Source: Klebsiella pneumoniae
GTDB lineage: Bacteria > Pseudomonadota > Gammaproteobacteria > Pseudomonadales > Azotimanducaceae
Direction of reading: 5' to 3'
Assembly (NCBI GenBank): GCA_945878745.1
Contig: CAMDVY010000263.1
Span: 1-5,043 of the forward strand
Length of the DNA: 5,043 nucleotides
Position 1 is the stretch's first letter. Every line of letters starts with the position of its first letter. Shown piece after piece: positions 4,831 to 5,043 of this stretch. Position numbers and translations under genes: made by a program. The notes beneath the pieces were generated by a model. The model searched no databases. It was not told where the DNA came from and saw only the letters and a list, made by a program, of their open reading frames with translations.

Positions 4831-5043
4831 TCAATTCACTCACATACCGTCCCGAAATAGAGGTTTCGTATCCGCGCCGTACCGGGACATGAGTCACGTC
4901 GCGGATCCGTTTCGACCAAGTGCCAAAAACACGGGGTCAGAAATCAGAATCTGTCTTGATGAGATCTGGGGAAAAAACCGGACATCGGCAACGAGCGTCA
5001 GACAACATGCGTCAAGCGTGGGGCGAGACAGGATCAAACAGGA
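4831..5043. other. apparently noncoding region upstream of the RRM gene, to the window edge
   Basis: No recognisable gene is present on either strand in these 213 bases. Next to the RRM start (minus strand) are short complementary segments: GTCCCG 4849-4854 with CGGGAC 4883-4888, CGAAA 4853-4857 with TTTCG 4864-4868, and ATCCGCG 4870-4876 with CGCGGAT 4900-4906. Some are mutually exclusive, so a folded leader is possible but chance is not excluded. I could not assign a clear sigma70 promoter. The right edge ends in AACAGGA, which could be a ribosome binding site for a plus-strand gene starting just outside. Confidence 0.4.

Noticed and set aside
4905..4925. Minus-strand TGGCAC as a sigma54 -24 element for the RRM gene
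   Set aside because: The -12 GC element is missing at the required spacing downstream.
4889..5043. Plus-strand frame open from an ATG at 4889 to the window edge (51 codons)
   Set aside because: No recognisable motif, no clear ribosome binding site, and codon use with many rare-type codons unlike the neighbouring genes. An open frame of this length is expected by chance.

Overview
The window looks like a stretch of bacterial chromosome, most likely from a gammaproteobacterium. The reasons are moderately high GC, tight gene packing, REP-type palindromes with a GTAGGAGC head (common in Pseudomonas, xanthomonads and relatives), and a CYP153-type cytochrome P450. The taxon is an inference. No rRNA, tRNA, CRISPR or transposase gene was seen.

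Layout, left to right: (1) the 3' end of a glyoxalase-like (VOC superfamily) gene whose stop overlaps the start of an acyl-CoA dehydrogenase gene (TGATG at 247-251), so the two are probably translationally coupled. (2) A 163-bp gap between the convergent dehydrogenase and P450 genes. It is mostly filled by four REP units arranged as two inverted pairs in tandem; the last unit ends on the base next to the P450 stop codon. (3) A CYP153-like cytochrome P450 on the minus strand, with a GTG start behind a strong AAGGAG site. (4) A 176-bp divergent intergenic region that must hold the promoters of the P450 and of a CaiB/BaiF (family III) CoA-transferase on the plus strand. (5) A 133-bp gap holding a strong hairpin terminator oriented for the minus strand and a second inverted repeat. 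(6) A glycine-rich single-RRM RNA-binding protein on the minus strand. (7) About 210 bp of apparently noncoding leader or upstream DNA to the right edge.

Genes 1-4 read as a catabolic island for a hydrophobic substrate. CYP153 enzymes hydroxylate terminal methyl groups of alkanes, fatty acids or cyclic hydrocarbons. A CoA-transferase can activate the resulting acid, and an acyl-CoA dehydrogenase carries out the first alpha,beta-desaturation. This order of action is inferred from family knowledge and proximity, not shown by the sequence. No ferredoxin or ferredoxin reductase for the P450 is present in the window. The RRM gene is separate and probably has a post-transcriptional or cold/stress role.

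I found no convincing undescribed multi-gene system. The points most worth a second look are the paired REP array with a compensatory base-pair change, the relocated catalytic glutamate in the acyl-CoA dehydrogenase, and the structured surroundings of the RRM gene.
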